A DNA stretch of 64,000 nucleotides from Brevibacillus reuszeri (GCF_001187725.1 NZ_LGIQ01000007.1:122324-186323); one strand, 5' to 3'; shown: positions 40,926 to 50,589, counted from the first letter of the stretch. Numbers and translations: made by a program. The notes: generated by a model from the letters alone, not told the origin.

Positions 40926-42971
40926 ATGAACGAAAAAGCCTTACAACGATTAGAGTACGACAATATCAAGGAAGCACTGATGGATCACGCCATTTCGTAC
41001 GTCGGGAAACGGCATGTAGAACAAATGATGCCGATGACCTCAAGCAAAGTCCTGCGAAAAAAACTTGATGAAGTAGCAGAAGCCAAAGACCTGATCCAGT
41101 ACGGAGCCAGTGTACCGATCCCCTCACTGGAAGGAATCGAGCAGATTGTATCGCTACTGGGAACAGGTTATGTGTTCAGTGAAAAAGACTTTTTGCATAT
41201 GACGCAATTCATGACGAGTGTCACGCAATTAATGAAGTACATGGCGTCCAAAGCCGATATTGCACCGCGAGTCAGCACGTATGCCGCTTCGATGTATCCG
41301 ATGAGCAAGCTGAAAGCGGAAATCGAGCAGTGTATCCGGCATGGGCGAGTGGTAGACACGGCCAGCAAAGATTTGCTGAAAACGAGAAAGCGCATCGCCG
41401 TTTTTGAAGAACGACTGAAGACCAAGCTGGATTCCTTGATGAGCAAGTACCGCACGATTTTGCAAGAAAATACGCTCAGTACACGGAATGGACGATACGT
41501 GCTGCCGATCAAGAAAGAATACCGCAGGCAAGTCAACGGTATGGTGCTGGACGAATCGGCGAGCGGTCAAACGGTCTATATGGAGCCGACAGAAGTGAAT
41601 ACACTACAGTTTGAGCTTACGGCGCTACGGTCGGAGGAAGAGCGTGAAGTAACCAAGGTCCTCATACAATTGTCCGCATTGGCAGAGGAGTTCACACACG
41701 AGTTTCAGATCAATGTAGAAACGGTTGGAGCCTACGACTTCCTTTTTGCCAAAGCCAAATACGCGCTGGCACTTGGGGCGAAAAATGTGCAAATCAATGA
41801 GGACGGCATCGTGGTTCTGCACGAAGCGCGACATCCACTGCTCGGTAAAAAGATGGTTCCGCTGAACTTCCAAATCGGACGAAAATACAAGTCGTTAGTC
41901 ATTACCGGTCCAAACACAGGCGGGAAAACACTCACGCTGAAAACCGTTGGCTTGCTAACTGTCATGGTGCAATCCGGGCTGCTCGTTCCTGTTCAGGAAG
42001 GCAGTACATTTTCCATCTTTTCCAATCTTGCAGTCGATATCGGTGATGGTCAAAGCATCGAGCACGCTCTCAGCACCTTCTCGGCACATATTCACAACGT
42101 CATTGAGATCTTGAAGATCACGAATGATTCCACTCTCGTACTGATCGATGAAATGGCTTCGGGGACAGATCCAGGTGAAGGCGTAGGCTTGTCGATTGCG
42201 ATATTGGAGGAGCTGCAAAAAAGAGGGGCGACAGTTATCGCCACTACCCACTTTAACGAAATCAAAAATTTTGCCTCGGTTACACCAGGCTTTCAGAATG
42301 CTCGGATGGAATTTGATGCTGATACGTTGCAGCCTCTGTATCGGTTGAAAATCGGAGAGGCAGGTCAGAGCTACGCATTTTTAATCGCATTGAAATTGGG
42401 AATTCCAGCTGAAATGATCAGCCGCTCACGTGAGATTACGGCAAACGGCTTTTCCTCAGGCGCCCAGTCAACGAAGATGGAGGGAAGCGAAGAGGATGAC
42501 GCGCTTGACGGATTTGAGCCGATTATCCAACAGCATGATGTACCGAAAGGAGATGACTTGCTTGCGGCGGTCAAGTCATCTGATCCTGAAAAAACCGATT
42601 CCGGTATGGAAAATCCAGCTGCCAACGATACGAAGGCAGAGCAAACCGACGAAGCACTAGAAGCCAGCCCGCCACTCAAAAAGGTTTTTGAGGTAGGCGA
42701 TTGCGTGTACGTGTCTTATTTGGGCAGGACGGGGATTGTGTGTGCAGCTGAGGATTCAAAAGGCAATGTCGGCGTCATGATACAAAACCAGAAATACAAG
42801 ATCAACAAGAAACGAATCGTTTTGCACATCGAGAAAAAAGAGCTTTATCCAAACGATTATGATATGGACATCGTGTTTGAGACAAAGGAAAACCGCAAAA
42901 AGCGGAAAATGATGAACCGAAAATACGTGGAGGGACTTTCGATCGAAACAAAACGGGAGGACTGGCAATAG
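40926..42971 (+). CDS. MutS2-like ATPase lacking an Smr domain
   Basis: A 681-residue protein from ATG 40926, behind AAAGGAG. The N-terminal half contains the core/lever helices (VRK..., RNGRYVLPIKKEYRRQVNGM, the MutS2-type SASGQTVYMEP segment). The ATPase part has ITGPNTGGKTLTLKTVGLL (Walker A), LVLIDEMASGTDPGEG (Walker B) and ATTHFNEIKNFA (H-loop). MutS2 normally ends with KOW-like and Smr nuclease domains (about 780 residues). Here a KOW-like part (GDCVYVSYLGRTGIV) is followed by a basic tail with no Smr. The product is a MutS2 relative without its nuclease, role unknown; MutS2 acts on branched DNA or collided ribosomes. Confidence 0.85.
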   Translation: MNEKALQRLEYDNIKEALMDHAISYVGKRHVEQMMPMTSSKVLRKKLDEVAEAKDLIQYGASVPIPSLEGIEQIVSLLGTGYVFSEKDFLHMTQFMTSVTQLMKYMASKADIAPRVSTYAASMYPMSKLKAEIEQCIRHGRVVDTASKDLLKTRKRIAVFEERLKTKLDSLMSKYRTILQENTLSTRNGRYVLPIKKEYRRQVNGMVLDESASGQTVYMEPTEVNTLQFELTALRSEEEREVTKVLIQLSALAEEFTHEFQINVETVGAYDFLFAKAKYALALGAKNVQINEDGIVVLHEARHPLLGKKMVPLNFQIGRKYKSLVITGPNTGGKTLTLKTVGLLTVMVQSGLLVPVQEGSTFSIFSNLAVDIGDGQSIEHALSTFSAHIHNVIEILKITNDSTLVLIDEMASGTDPGEGVGLSIAILEELQKRGATVIATTHFNEIKNFASVTPGFQNARMEFDADTLQPLYRLKIGEAGQSYAFLIALKLGIPAEMISRSREITANGFSSGAQSTKMEGSEEDDALDGFEPIIQQHDVPKGDDLLAAVKSSDPEKTDSGMENPAANDTKAEQTDEALEASPPLKKVFEVGDCVYVSYLGRTGIVCAAEDSKGNVGVMIQNQKYKINKKRIVLHIEKKELYPNDYDMDIVFETKENRKKRKMMNRKYVEGLSIETKREDWQ

Positions 42972-42991
42972 GGTAAAAATTTTTATAAGGG

Positions 42992-43020
42992 GAGGGAGAA
43001 AATTTTCCCCCTCTTTTTTT
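42992..43020 (+). terminator. Terminator after the MutS2-like gene
   Basis: A GGGGAGGGAGAAAATTTTCCCCCTC hairpin followed by seven T. Confidence 0.75.
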
Positions 43021-43064
43021 CATGGAACGAAAATGAACGGAAAAATAATTCAGACAAATCTTAA

Positions 43065-43301
43065 AAGAGAGGCAATTTCCGAATTCGCGATAAAACATTC
43101 AATGGTAGCGAAGCTCTTGTTAATCAAGTCTTTCTGCCAGCGGAATGGCAAGATTTTATACAGGCTCCATCATTCCCAAAAGCGTTGGCACCAAACATGC
43201 AAGAAATACGCGTTACAAATTTATTGCCAGCTTTGAAAGAGGGGAATGATGGTTCAGCAAAGATGAAAACGGTTACGAACAGGTACTGTGCACAGAAGTA
43301 A
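43065..43301 (+). pseudogene. Unrecognised gene remnant without a start
   Basis: 78 codons are open (FNGSEALVNQVFLPAEWQDF, APNMQEIRVTNLLPALKEG) without an upstream start codon or RBS; closed by TAA 43062-43064. Codon quality is that of real coding DNA. It precedes another broken gene fusion, so this short block has been deletion-prone. Confidence 0.4.
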
Positions 43302-43334
43302 GAACAAGCCATTTTCAAAAAGGAGGAAGCAGTT

Positions 43335-43782
43335 ATGTTTCAATCATCGACATTACAAGCAGCAGTGGAAAGCGTAAAAGAGGAGGTTATTCAATGGAGA
43401 CGCTATCTCCATGAAAACCCGGAGCTGTCCTTTGAAGAAGAAAATACATCGCAATTTGTTTATGACACGCTGTGCTCTTTTGGCAATCTGGAGGTCAGCC
43501 GTCCTACCAAATATAGTGTGATGGCCCGCTTGATTGGCCCACAGCCAGGAAAAACGTTTGGCATTCGCGCAGATATGGATGCGTTGCCGATCCAGGAAGA
43601 AAATACGTTTGATTTTGTTTCTAAAACCCCTGGTGTCATGCACGCTATTCTCATGGCAGAAAAAAATTCCAAATAGCGAACTGGTTGTTTTTGAAGAAAG
43701 CTACCACTATTTGTTCATCGATGAACCGCAAAAATTTATCGCTGAAATTTCTGCCTTTGTTCAAAGAACGTTTGGGGCGTAA
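43335..43782 (+). pseudogene. Deletion chimera: M20 amidohydrolase N-terminus joined to alpha/beta hydrolase C-terminus
   Basis: Residues 1-105 from ATG 43335 (AGGAGG RBS) are an M20D amidohydrolase start: QWRRYLHENPELSFEEENTS, then GIRADMDALPIQEE and TPGVMHA. Where ACGHDGH should follow, the sequence switches, with a frame change at about 43640-43668, into KIPNSELVVFEESYHYLFID and EPQKFIAEISAFVQRTF: the C-terminus of a proline-iminopeptidase-type alpha/beta hydrolase including its catalytic-His region (ESYHYLF). The first frame stops at 43676 and the second at 43782. The simplest explanation is one deletion that joined two different genes. Confidence 0.75.
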
Positions 43783-43906
43783 CTGACCCCATGGCATGAC
43801 CGGAGAAAGCAAAGAAAATGAATGTATCTTCTAAATCAGCTGCCATTCGAAGCCCTCTTGAGAAGTAAAAAGAGAACGGGAAGGAGCGGATGTAGAAGAT
43901 ACTTTT

Positions 43907-44266
43907 TTAATCACATTTTTCCTTTTTGCCACGGTCCAACGCTGTGCGGAAGCTGCTGCCACATCCACAGGTCACTCTGGCGTTCGGATTTTGAATCGTA
44001 AAGCCACCCATCATTCCTGTTTCGATGAAGTCAATTTCAACACCATCGAGATAGGGATAGCTTTCTGCATCGACCACCAGTTTTACGCCATTTGCCTCGA
44101 TAGTCGTATCGCCTTCCTGTTCGTTATGATCAAAGCCGAGTCCGTAGGTCAAGCCGGAGCAGCCACCATACTTGACGCCAAAGCGGATGAAGCGCTGATC
44201 AGAATTGTCTTCCTCGGCAAGCATTATCTTCATTCTGGCTACAGCGGTTTCTGTAATTTGAATCAT
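43907..44266 (-). CDS. A-type iron-sulfur carrier (HesB/IscA/ErpA-like)
   Basis: 119 residues behind AGGAGGG. The three metal-ligand cysteines are in YGGCSGLTYGL and TCGCGSSF; in between are the hallmark strand DFIETGMMGGFTIQNPNA. Such carriers accept [2Fe-2S] or [4Fe-4S] clusters from the scaffold and deliver them to apo-enzymes. Downstream of murB on the same strand (spacing 27 nt), with a SufR-like regulator divergently placed 1.2 kb away. Confidence 0.92.
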   Translation of the reverse strand: MIQITETAVARMKIMLAEEDNSDQRFIRFGVKYGGCSGLTYGLGFDHNEQEGDTTIEANGVKLVVDAESYPYLDGVEIDFIETGMMGGFTIQNPNARVTCGCGSSFRTALDRGKKEKCD

Positions 44267-44293
44267 GAGAAGTGCCCTCCTGTCATTTCTTAT

Positions 44294-45196
44294 TTATTTT
44301 TCTCCCACCACGATAATTTCGGGGACGAGCTGGATATGAAACTGACTGCTCACCTGCTCTTGGATGTGCGAGATTAGGGCAAGAACATCAGCAGCGCTGG
44401 CTTGACCTGTGTTGATGATAAAGTTTGCGTGCTTGCTTGACACCTCAGCCTCGCCAAAGCGCTTGCCCTTAAGCCCGGCTTCCTCAATCAGCTTGGCTGC
44501 GTATCCATTCGGTGGGTTACGAAACACACTGCCCGCACAATCGAAAGGCAAGGGCTGGGTTTTTAGACGGGTTTCTTTATTCTGAGTCAGTCGTCTCTTA
44601 ATGGTGTCGCTGTCCTGAGCGACAAGCTGAAAGCTCGCTTCTGTGATGACGGCGGTTCGCTGCTTTTGCAAAGAGGAATGTCTGTATGCAAATTGAAGCT
44701 CGTCGGCAAACATGGTGCGCACCTCACCCGAGTCCAGGATCACTTCAGCCGATTGGAAAATACGGGAGATGTCGGACCCGTTCGCCCCGGCATTCATATA
44801 GACAGCGCCACCAACCGTCCCTGGTATTCCGCCTGCAAACTCGAAACCGCTAAGTCCGTGCTTGCCGGCGAGTACAGCCAGCTTGATCAGGGAAAAAGCC
44901 GCCCCTGCCCGAATGATGTTCCCTTCGAAATGAGCATAATCCAATGCCTCGTGCAATTTAATGATGGCACCTCGATAGCCTTTATCCGTGACCAAAAGAT
45001 TGGAGCCTTTTCCGAGCACCATCCAGGGAATACGCAGGTCAGTCAATGTCTGAATGACTTCGATCAACCCCGATTTTGTTTTAGGGGTTATCACATAATC
45101 CGCCGGGCCACCGATTTTCCAGGTTGTGTGACGGGCCAAAGGTTCATTGCGCATGATTTGCGTTTCAAGCTCGCGAAAGGATAGCTCAAACGACAT
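44294..45196 (-). CDS. murB: UDP-N-acetylenolpyruvoylglucosamine reductase
   Basis: A 300-residue MurB of type II. It opens RHTTWKIGGPADYVITPKT, then VLGKGSNLLVTDKGYRG (FAD pyrophosphate), FEFAGGIPGTVGGAVYMNAG and AYRHSSLQ (the active-site Tyr-Arg). Near the end, PFDCAGSVFRNPPNGYAAKL includes the catalytic Ser, and AEVSSKHANFIIN the Glu side. It reduces the enolpyruvyl sugar with NADPH in the cytoplasmic part of peptidoglycan synthesis. The start at 45196 lies behind AGGCAGG; an earlier in-frame start at 45238 lacks a site. Confidence 0.95.
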   Translation of the reverse strand: MSFELSFRELETQIMRNEPLARHTTWKIGGPADYVITPKTKSGLIEVIQTLTDLRIPWMVLGKGSNLLVTDKGYRGAIIKLHEALDYAHFEGNIIRAGAAFSLIKLAVLAGKHGLSGFEFAGGIPGTVGGAVYMNAGANGSDISRIFQSAEVILDSGEVRTMFADELQFAYRHSSLQKQRTAVITEASFQLVAQDSDTIKRRLTQNKETRLKTQPLPFDCAGSVFRNPPNGYAAKLIEEAGLKGKRFGEAEVSSKHANFIINTGQASAADVLALISHIQEQVSSQFHIQLVPEIIVVGEK

Positions 45197-45474
45197 AAAC
45201 ACACCTGCCTTCAGGAAAATGATTCCTCGACAATTCATTAACAGTATAATACAATAAATAATACATATTCAATAAAAAAGTTTAGTAATAAGTGTTGGCT
45301 GTGACAAACACCGTTTTTATGCAGGAGAGAGGCAAGATTTTGCGTATCTGAATCCTTGAAGGACATTTCCGCGAACCCAAATATGGGTCTGGTTACCGGA
45401 AGCGGATGTCAGACTTAATAAGCATGGGGGAGGGATGACTGCCATAAAGGTCGAGGTTCTGTGGCAGTCGATGA

Positions 45475-46134
45475 ATGAGTATGAATAAGCGACTATCGAC
45501 GCGTGACTATATTCTTTTATTGCTGAAAACAAACGGGCAGATGGGCACAAAAGAAATTCAAAACAGGCTGGGATTAACGAAAGTAGCAGTAAGCAGACAG
45601 ATGATTCATTTGGAAAAGGATGGATTCGTTCAATATACGCTTGGACGTCATCAGCTCGGCAGACCGATGCATTACTATTCCTTGACTCCGCTTGGGCAGG
45701 AGCAGTTTCCGAGTGATTATGGGCAATTAGCTGTAGAGTTGCTTGATCATATGGCAGTAGAAGAAGGGGAAGACAGGCTTGACGCTTTTTTCAAAAGACA
45801 GCAAGCCCGATTTATTGAGAAATACGCGGACAGAATGCGAGGCAAAAATCTTGCCGAGAGAGTGGAAGAGCTCGCAGGTATACAGGATGTCCATGGTTTT
45901 ATGACTAAGTGGGAACAGCAAGACGAGGGCGCCTTTGCGATGATTCAGCATAACTGCCCTTATTTTAAAATTGCTAATCGCTATGAAGCGATTTGCGAAA
46001 GAGAGCTTAGCTCCTATCAAGCCCTTCTGGAGGCAGCGGTGGAGCGGCCAGAGTGTGTGGCGAAAGGAGCGGGACGTTGCGTCTACCTGATCCGTGAGAG
46101 GGAACAAAGAATCATCTCAGACAGCGCCATGTAG
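45475..46134 (+). CDS. Winged-helix regulator with four cysteines (SufR-like)
   Basis: 219 residues. The N-terminal winged helix (MGTKEIQNRLGLTKVAVSRQ) is followed by a beta-wing (QYTLGRHQLGRPMHYYSLT). The C-terminal half holds Cys161, Cys174, Cys194 and Cys202 (NCPYFKIANRYEAICERELS; RPECVAKGAGRCVYLI). The CPY...C...C...GxGRC pattern is the Fe-S ligand arrangement of SufR/DeoR-type repressors that control iron-sulfur assembly genes. The nearby A-type carrier makes such a role here plausible but unproven. Confidence 0.8.
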   Translation: MSMNKRLSTRDYILLLLKTNGQMGTKEIQNRLGLTKVAVSRQMIHLEKDGFVQYTLGRHQLGRPMHYYSLTPLGQEQFPSDYGQLAVELLDHMAVEEGEDRLDAFFKRQQARFIEKYADRMRGKNLAERVEELAGIQDVHGFMTKWEQQDEGAFAMIQHNCPYFKIANRYEAICERELSSYQALLEAAVERPECVAKGAGRCVYLIREREQRIISDSAM

Positions 46135-46158
46135 TTTTCTTCTGTATATAGTAGGAAG

Positions 46159-46599
46159 TTATTTCTCCGTTATTCCCGATAAAAGCCCCGGTATTTTTTC
46201 TCGACCCATTTTTACGATAAATGAATCCAATTCCTTGGCCTTTGGAGCGGTTGATAGGTATGTCACTTGATCAGCCACGAGGGTGCTACTGTAGCGCATG
46301 ACTTGGGAATCATCGTAGAGATCCATATAGTACAAGAAGCCGACCGGTGCAGGCGTAGATGATTGTTGCAGTCGCAGCTCTTTTAATGTTGAAACAATGC
46401 CGTAAATGGTGGCGGAGTCTTCAATTGTCACTTGATTATCGTCACTATACCGTAACGCAATTTTGGTTATTCCGGAAAAATCGGTGTGAAGGTAATCCTG
46501 CAAGGAAAGCTCATCTGGCTGCGTGGAATATTTCAGCCAAGTAAAAACCAACAGGATTACGAGAACTCCTGCTACTGCGAGCATGACCCAATTTTTCAA
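46159..46599 (-). CDS. Membrane-anchored hypothetical protein
   Basis: About 146 residues from TTG 46599, behind a very strong AAAGGAGG; the ATG at 46680 would add an unlikely N-terminus. One N-terminal anchor ([20 protein letters not shown]) and an extracellular alpha/beta domain ([37 protein letters not shown]). No family identified; YfmQ-like small exposed proteins have similar layout. Confidence 0.7.
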   Translation of the reverse strand: MKNWVMLAVAGVLVILLVFTWLKYSTQPDELSLQDYLHTDFSGITKIALRYSDDNQVTIEDSATIYGIVSTLKELRLQQSSTPAPVGFLYYMDLYDDSQVMRYSSTLVADQVTYLSTAPKAKELDSFIVKMGREKIPGLLSGITEK

Positions 46600-46861
46600 A
46601 GGGAAAGCCTCCTTTGACTGGTGTTCGTATATTGAGACGGGAATAAGCAGAGTTTGTTTCCTGAAGCTGGATTCGATCATCTATTCGGGAGGATTCGCTG
46701 AATTACGAAAAACAATAAAGGGATGTGCTCTCAAAAGTGAGAACCGTGGGACGACTGATGGGAAAAGGCTTATAATAAAAGAGAAGAAGCAAACACTAAT
46801 ACGGACTCCTTACATTGGTACCGTAAGCAAAGAAAGAAAAATACATAAACGAGGAGTTGCC

Positions 46862-48331
46862 ATGACGGATAATCAAACGAGAATAGAGCCAGGATGGAAC
46901 TTTGACAATAGTTATTCACGTTTGCCGACCTCTCTTTTTACCAAGATCAACCTAAATCCCCAAGGCTCACCAGAGATCGTCATCCTAAATAAACCGTTGG
47001 CAACCAGCTTGGGGCTAAATAGCCAAGGGCTGGAATATGCTGCAGAAGTGTTTGCGGGAAATGAGACACCAGAAGGAGCTTTTCCACTTGCACAAGCTTA
47101 TGCAGGTCATCAATTCGGGCATTTTACGATGCTTGGAGACGGGCGCGCTTTACTGCTTGGTGAGCAGATTACCCCGGCTGACGAACGCTTTGATATTCAG
47201 CTGAAAGGCTCTGGTCGAACCCCCTATTCGCGTAGAGGAGATGGACGGGCGGCACTTGGACCGATGCTGCGTGAATACATCATCAGCGAAGCGATGTATG
47301 GGCTTGGAATTCCGACAACACGAAGTCTGGCGGTGGTGACCACCGGTGAGCCGATCTATCGGGAGACAGTGCAACCAGGTGCCGTATTGACACGTGTGGC
47401 TGCCAGTCATATCCGTGTTGGTACCTTCCAATATGCCGCAGCATGGTGCTCAGAGCAGGAACTGCGAGCTTTGGCTGACTACACGCTGGAAAGACATTTT
47501 CCAGAAGGAATGACGGAGGAAAACCGTTATCTATTCCTGTTGAAAGAGGTCATTAAGCGGCAGGCTTCGCTGATTGCCAAATGGCAGCTGGTCGGGTTTA
47601 TTCACGGTGTCATGAATACAGACAACATGGCGATTAGCGGGGAAACCATCGATTATGGTCCGTGTGCGTTCATGGATGTCTACGATCCGGAAACAGTTTT
47701 CAGCTCGATCGATGCCCAAGGCCGTTATGCGTATGGCAATCAGCCGTACATTGCTGTGTGGAACCTTGCACGCTTTGCAGAAACTTTGCTGCCTTTACTC
47801 GACCCGAATGAAGAAAAGGCTCTTAAGCTCGGTGAGGATGCTCTGGCAAAATTCGCAGAGCTGTACCGCGACAACTGGTTGGCAGGTATGAGAGCGAAGC
47901 TTGGTATCTTCAACGAGGAGCAAGAGGATGAATCCCTGATCGAAGGTTTGCTTGCGATCATGCAAAAAGAACGCGCAGATTTTACAAATGCTTTCCGTGC
48001 ACTCACTTTGGAAAAGCCGGAGGATACAGGTTTATCTGGCACAGAGGAATTTACGCAGTGGCTTAAGCAGTGGCAAGCAAGACTTGGTAGACAAGAAGAA
48101 TCCAAAGCCTCCTCCCTACAGCTCATGCGCAGCAGCAATCCCGCGGTCATTCCGCGAAATCATCGGGTAGAAGAGGCTTTGGAAGCGGCAGTGCAAAAAG
48201 GAGATTACAGTGTAATGGAGCAGCTTCTTGTTGTGCTTGCCGATCCGTACGCATACACCCCGGAGCAGGTGGAATACACCGCATTGCCAGCATGCTCGAA
48301 TCGTCCTTATCAAACGTATTGTGGCACTTGA
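46862..48331 (+). CDS. selO: SelO/YdiU-type protein adenylyltransferase
   Basis: A 489-residue pseudokinase-fold AMPylator. Start at ATG 46862 behind GAGGAG, much shorter than the open frame. Landmarks: [13 protein letters not shown], the [19 protein letters not shown] motif, [36 protein letters not shown], then the inverted-ATP-site [20 protein letters not shown], and the C-terminal [11 protein letters not shown]. SelO transfers AMP to Ser/Thr/Tyr residues in response to oxidative stress. Many bacterial versions lack the selenocysteine; here the penultimate region carries Cys (YCGT). Confidence 0.93.
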   Translation: MTDNQTRIEPGWNFDNSYSRLPTSLFTKINLNPQGSPEIVILNKPLATSLGLNSQGLEYAAEVFAGNETPEGAFPLAQAYAGHQFGHFTMLGDGRALLLGEQITPADERFDIQLKGSGRTPYSRRGDGRAALGPMLREYIISEAMYGLGIPTTRSLAVVTTGEPIYRETVQPGAVLTRVAASHIRVGTFQYAAAWCSEQELRALADYTLERHFPEGMTEENRYLFLLKEVIKRQASLIAKWQLVGFIHGVMNTDNMAISGETIDYGPCAFMDVYDPETVFSSIDAQGRYAYGNQPYIAVWNLARFAETLLPLLDPNEEKALKLGEDALAKFAELYRDNWLAGMRAKLGIFNEEQEDESLIEGLLAIMQKERADFTNAFRALTLEKPEDTGLSGTEEFTQWLKQWQARLGRQEESKASSLQLMRSSNPAVIPRNHRVEEALEAAVQKGDYSVMEQLLVVLADPYAYTPEQVEYTALPACSNRPYQTYCGT

Positions 48332-48354
48332 TAGATCTATAAGTGAGAGAAAAA

Positions 48355-48381
48355 GACTTTCCGCAGAAGAAAGTCTTTTTT
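48355..48381 (+). terminator. Terminator after selO
   Basis: A AAAAGACTTTC...GAAAGTCTTTT stem with T-tail. A second, A-rich hairpin at about 48425-48455 (TCCCTTAGG/CCAAGGGA) serves the - gene. Confidence 0.75.
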
Positions 48382-48493
48382 CCGTGATAAGGGAATTGCG
48401 CTGGCAGTCTTCACTAGTGCAAAAAAAAATCCCTTAGGATTTTTCCCAAGGGATTTCAAACTGGGTGAAAACTCAATGCAGGCTTTCGATTAA

Positions 48494-48892
48494 TCATCGT
48501 AGAGAATCGGCATCTACCGCATGAATAATCGTGCCAGCTGTCTTCCTTCCTTGACTGTCCATCAATTGGATACGTATTTCAGTTCCTACTTCAACAGCCT
48601 TATCAAAACTCTCATAATCAGATGGGGTTACACCGTCTGATTTCACAAAGAAAAAGTCATCAGAAGTTAGATCTAGGAGTTGTAATCCATAGTCCCCAGT
48701 TAAAAGTGTAATAAAATGATTATTTAAAACGGAGCCTACTGTTTCGCCCCCAGCAGTTACAAGCACCGTATCTCCAACAGAGACACCTGTCTCAACCCAA
48801 AGTTGACCAGTCCGTACGAAGAGCCAATCTCCAGCACCTGGATCTTCTGCAACAATAAGACCATTTGTAGCTACATCGATCAGACTAACGCT
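48494..48892 (-). CDS. Candidate 3' exon 4 (surface-type module)
   Basis: On - the frame runs from AGC 48892, immediately after the domain VI boundary, to the stop at 48494 (132 codons), in the same phase as the other three exons. No RBS precedes the first residues (SVSLIDVATNGLIVAEDPGA), and the first GTG (48766) would remove 42 residues of good coding sequence. It is beta-rich (LVTAGGETVGSVLNNHFITL, then VKSDGVTPSDYESFDKAVEV). Not homologous in sequence to exons 1 and 2. A terminator-like hairpin follows at 48425-48455. As before, splicing to a 5' exon would be needed for translation from the start of the conserved module. Confidence 0.55.
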   Translation of the reverse strand, partial: SVSLIDVATNGLIVAEDPGAGDWLFVRTGQLWVETGVSVGDTVLVTAGGETVGSVLNNHFITLLTGDYGLQLLDLTSDDFFFVKSDGVTPSDYESFDKAVEVGTEIRIQLMDSQGRKTAGTIIHAVDADSLR

Positions 48893-49075
48893 ATTCTCGT
48901 CTTATCCCTAAATCTCTCAAGGGATTTATAACGAGCCTACACCGTGCAGGCGACTTTCATCGCACACGGCGTGCTATCAACAAATAAAAAGGTTCTCCTT
49001 CCATAAGAAATTTACAATGGGCTTGTTCATCGTATCAAAAGACAATCAACAGATAATAAACAAGGAGCTACTTTA
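48893..49075 (-). ncRNA. Group II intron domain V-VI element, copy 4
   Basis: Domain V (48939-48972 on -) has the same basal arms ACGCCGTG/CACGGTGT, GAAA loop and a TG bulge. Domain VI (48896-48935) has CTCGT/ACGAG plus an extended inner helix where TTAT.AAATCCCT pairs with AGGGATAA; copies 1 and 3 have different inner helices. The upstream conserved blocks (GATGAACAAG / CCTTGTTTAT / GGAAGGAGAACCTTTT on -) reach about 49065. No RT gene is near. It lies 36 kb from the other copies, on the opposite strand. Confidence 0.72.
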
Positions 49076-49326
49076 TGAAAGTGACTGCTTGGAAAGGGTG
49101 ATTGCGAAAGTCGTTTCTAAAATAATGGAAATATCCTAAAATAAAAAGAGGCAGTATAAATGACGGGTCTTTCCCCGGATTTCATAGGTGTTATCCTGAG
49201 ATTGATTGGTTTTTCAGCGTGAAATCGTCGATCAGTATGCGTGCGTTCTGCAAGAAGCGATCAAGAGCGCCTTTCACATCCTGCATAAGGCCTTGAAAAA
49301 ACTCACGAACAAAGGGGAGAAATCAA

Positions 49327-50589
49327 ATGACAATAACCATGGATTCTAAAGAGTTCATCAATCGCCGTCAAAAACTCACGGAAAAAATGCCAGATCACAG
49401 TGTACTTGTGCTATTTTCGGGGGTTGTGAAGACACGCAGCAATGACGATAAATATCCATTTTCACCGAACCGCAACTTCTATTATCTAACCGGCATTGCG
49501 CGCAGTAACCTCATTCTCATGATCACAAAACGAGCTGGCATCGTGACGGAAACGTTATTTCTGCAGCGGCCAAATGAACTGGAAGCGAAATGGACAGGAG
49601 CTGTCTTATCAAATCAAGAGGCTAGAGAACAGTCTGGTATCGAACACTTCGACTATCTCGATGAGTGGCACCAAGCATTTGGAACCTTTATGAGGCGCTG
49701 TGAAGGGAAGGGCATGCTCCATCTTGACTTGAATCGTTATCAGTGGAGTGATGAGCTGACTCCTGCAGAGGCTTTTGCCCAAGACGCGCAAAAGAGATAT
49801 CGAACCCTGCAAATTCATGATGCGGGCCCAATGCTGAAAGAACTGCGTATGGTGAAGAGTCCGGCAGAGATTGAAGAAATCAGACATGCGATTGCGATCA
49901 CGGATGAAGCAATCCGGCGCATGTGGTCACATGCACATCCTGGAATGATGGAATACGAGCTGGAGGCCTATTATGATTTCACGTTAAAGTCGCATGGTGT
50001 TCGCGAGCTTCCTTATTTACCGATTATTGCTAGCGGTATCAATGCTACTGTTTTGCACTATGAAGAGAATAATCAGCGTGCGGAAAACGGTGACTTGGTC
50101 CTCCTCGACCTCGGTGCAGCATCGAACTACTATGCGGCAGATATTTCGCGTACATTTCCTGTGAATGGTCGCTTTACAGAACGTCAGAAAGAAATCTATC
50201 AGCTCGTGCTCGAAGCAGAAATCAAAACCATTGAAGCAGTGAAGCCTGGTGTCACTCTTCAAGAACTAAATGAGGTCACGAAGCAAGTCCTGACAGATGG
50301 CCTGCTCCGTCTGGGTCTCATCCAAGAAAGCAGTGAGCTGTCCAAATACTACTATCATTCCGTTTCTCATCACCTTGGACTGGATACGCACGATGTCTCG
50401 GACTATACTGCTGCCATGCAACCTGGTATGGTAATCACGATTGAACCTGGACTGTACATCGAGGAAGAAGCAATTGGCATTCGGATCGAAGATGATGTGC
50501 TAGTAACAGCAGATGGCTGTGAGGTGCTCTCATCGCAAATCCCGAAGAACATCGAAGAAGTAGAATTGCTGATCGGGAAAAAAGAATAA
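49327..50589 (+). CDS. Xaa-Pro aminopeptidase (M24B)
   Basis: A 420-residue di-metal aminopeptidase. N-terminal AMP_N-type domain (NRNFYYLTGIARSNLILMIT), then the pita-bread fold with metal ligands in LVLLDLGAASNYYAADISRT (two Asp), YHSVSHHLGLDTHDVSDY (His), TIEPGLYIEEEAIGIRIEDD (two Glu). It removes N-terminal residues before proline. RBS AAAGGGGAG. It sits 250 nt downstream of copy 4 of the intron-like element but on the other strand. Confidence 0.92.
   Translation: MTITMDSKEFINRRQKLTEKMPDHSVLVLFSGVVKTRSNDDKYPFSPNRNFYYLTGIARSNLILMITKRAGIVTETLFLQRPNELEAKWTGAVLSNQEAREQSGIEHFDYLDEWHQAFGTFMRRCEGKGMLHLDLNRYQWSDELTPAEAFAQDAQKRYRTLQIHDAGPMLKELRMVKSPAEIEEIRHAIAITDEAIRRMWSHAHPGMMEYELEAYYDFTLKSHGVRELPYLPIIASGINATVLHYEENNQRAENGDLVLLDLGAASNYYAADISRTFPVNGRFTERQKEIYQLVLEAEIKTIEAVKPGVTLQELNEVTKQVLTDGLLRLGLIQESSELSKYYYHSVSHHLGLDTHDVSDYTAAMQPGMVITIEPGLYIEEEAIGIRIEDDVLVTADGCEVLSSQIPKNIEEVELLIGKKE

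Noticed and set aside
49140..49320. A short - frame (MQDVKGALDRFLQNARILID) upstream of the M24B gene
   Set aside because: No RBS or start support and no homology that I recognise; could be a remnant, but evidence is too thin.
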